Assembly (NCBI GenBank): GCA_019925095.2
Contig: CM034391.1
Location: forward strand, 26,029,051 to 26,093,050
Source: Dendrolimus kikuchii
Lineage: Eukaryota; Arthropoda; Insecta; Lepidoptera; Lasiocampidae
Length of the DNA stretch: 64,000 bases
Direction: 5' to 3'
Shown here: one piece after another, positions 63,745-64,000 of the stretch
Numbering within the stretch: position 1 is the stretch's first letter
Layout: each line of letters begins with the position of its first letter
The notes under the pieces: generated by a model
Told to the model about the DNA's origin: nothing
Database searches by the model: none
Seen by the model: only the letters and a program-made list of their open reading frames with translations
Program-made: the position numbers and the translations under genes

Positions 63745-63990
63745 AACAGACAGGCAGATTGCCCACCTACTGGTAGGTGGTTATCATCGCCTATGGACAT
63801 TTGCAACACCAAAGGCGTTACAAATGCGCTGCTGGTCTCTTGAGGGTGTCTGGAATCTGGCCACTAATGCCGGAACACAGCTCAGGGTTGTTATGGCGGC
63901 ATACTCTAGACCAGAGGATGATGATATGATGATACCTACCACCTGGCTGCAGGAAATTGTATTCTTTTTCCGTTCCTACGCGGAGCAGTG
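63745..63990 (-). mobile_element. SINE-A, near full length
   Basis: agacaggcagattgcccacc to ttcctacgcgga; internal replacement gatgatgatatgatgatacc. Confidence 0.65.
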
Positions 63991-64000
63991 ATACGAGCAA

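Noticed and set aside
1..64000. Endogenous viral element or toxin gene
   Set aside because: No viral structural or replication protein signature, and no toxin-like reading frame, was seen outside ordinary retrotransposons.
1..64000. Telomeric or rDNA context (TTAGG repeats, 28S sequence) to explain R1/R4-like elements
   Set aside because: No TTAGG arrays or recognisable rRNA sequence in the window.

Overview
The window reads as repeat-rich, gene-poor insect DNA, most likely from a moth or butterfly. It is AT-rich, has no prokaryotic gene architecture, and is packed with transposable-element types I associate with Lepidoptera: A-tailed SINE-like repeats in both orientations, short Helitron-like elements ending in CTAGT, tRNA-derived SINEs with the usual lepidopteran tail, and dead fragments of several LINE clades. 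I found no host protein-coding gene I could defend. Lineage is inferred from repeat content only. Element clades and families are named from remembered motifs and were not checked against a database.

Layout. 1-5.2 kb: LINE 3' ends, a Helitron-like copy split by a palindromic element, a hairpin-plus-SINE unit, a folded-back SINE pair and a short perfect hairpin. 5.25-8.37 kb: the only long coding sequence, a minus-strand non-LTR retrotransposon with reverse transcriptase, CCHC knuckle and restriction-like endonuclease, R4/Dong-like. 8.4-24 kb: a mosaic of solo LTRs, LINE tails, SINEs and Helitron-like elements, including a second, 5'-truncated R4/Dong-like copy (13.38-14.46 kb) that itself holds a 401-bp insertion. 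24.05-25.70 kb: a 120-bp satellite with a four-monomer higher-order repeat. 26.46-27.01 kb: a PIF/Harbinger-like MITE. 27-51 kb: further solo LTRs, LINE fragments, a mariner transposase relic and an R1-like insertion with a 17-bp target duplication. 51.08-51.81 kb: a 266-bp tandem array beside a copia remnant. 53.5-59.5 kb: nested Helitron-like and LINE copies, and a (AAT)n-tailed retroelement end. 60.65-61.88 kb: a 154-bp satellite. 63.3-64 kb: a LINE tail and a SINE.

How the parts relate. The commonest repeat (called SINE-A here, about 34 pieces) shares its 3' tail, including the last codons and short UTR, with a LINE (LINE-Q) present three times in the window, a SINE/LINE partner relation. 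A second LINE (LINE-G) is present as eight 5'-truncated copies whose stop codon lies almost against a (TATG)n tail. Seven solo LTRs of one family (LTR-L) and one of another (LTR-2) sit at ATAT- or GTAT-like targets. The R4/Dong-like copies and the (AAT)n-tailed retroelement (K element) abut TAA/ATT microsatellites. Nested insertions with clear target duplications allow relative ages to be read off. I did not find an undescribed multi-gene system; the interest lies in element structure, nesting and satellite evolution.
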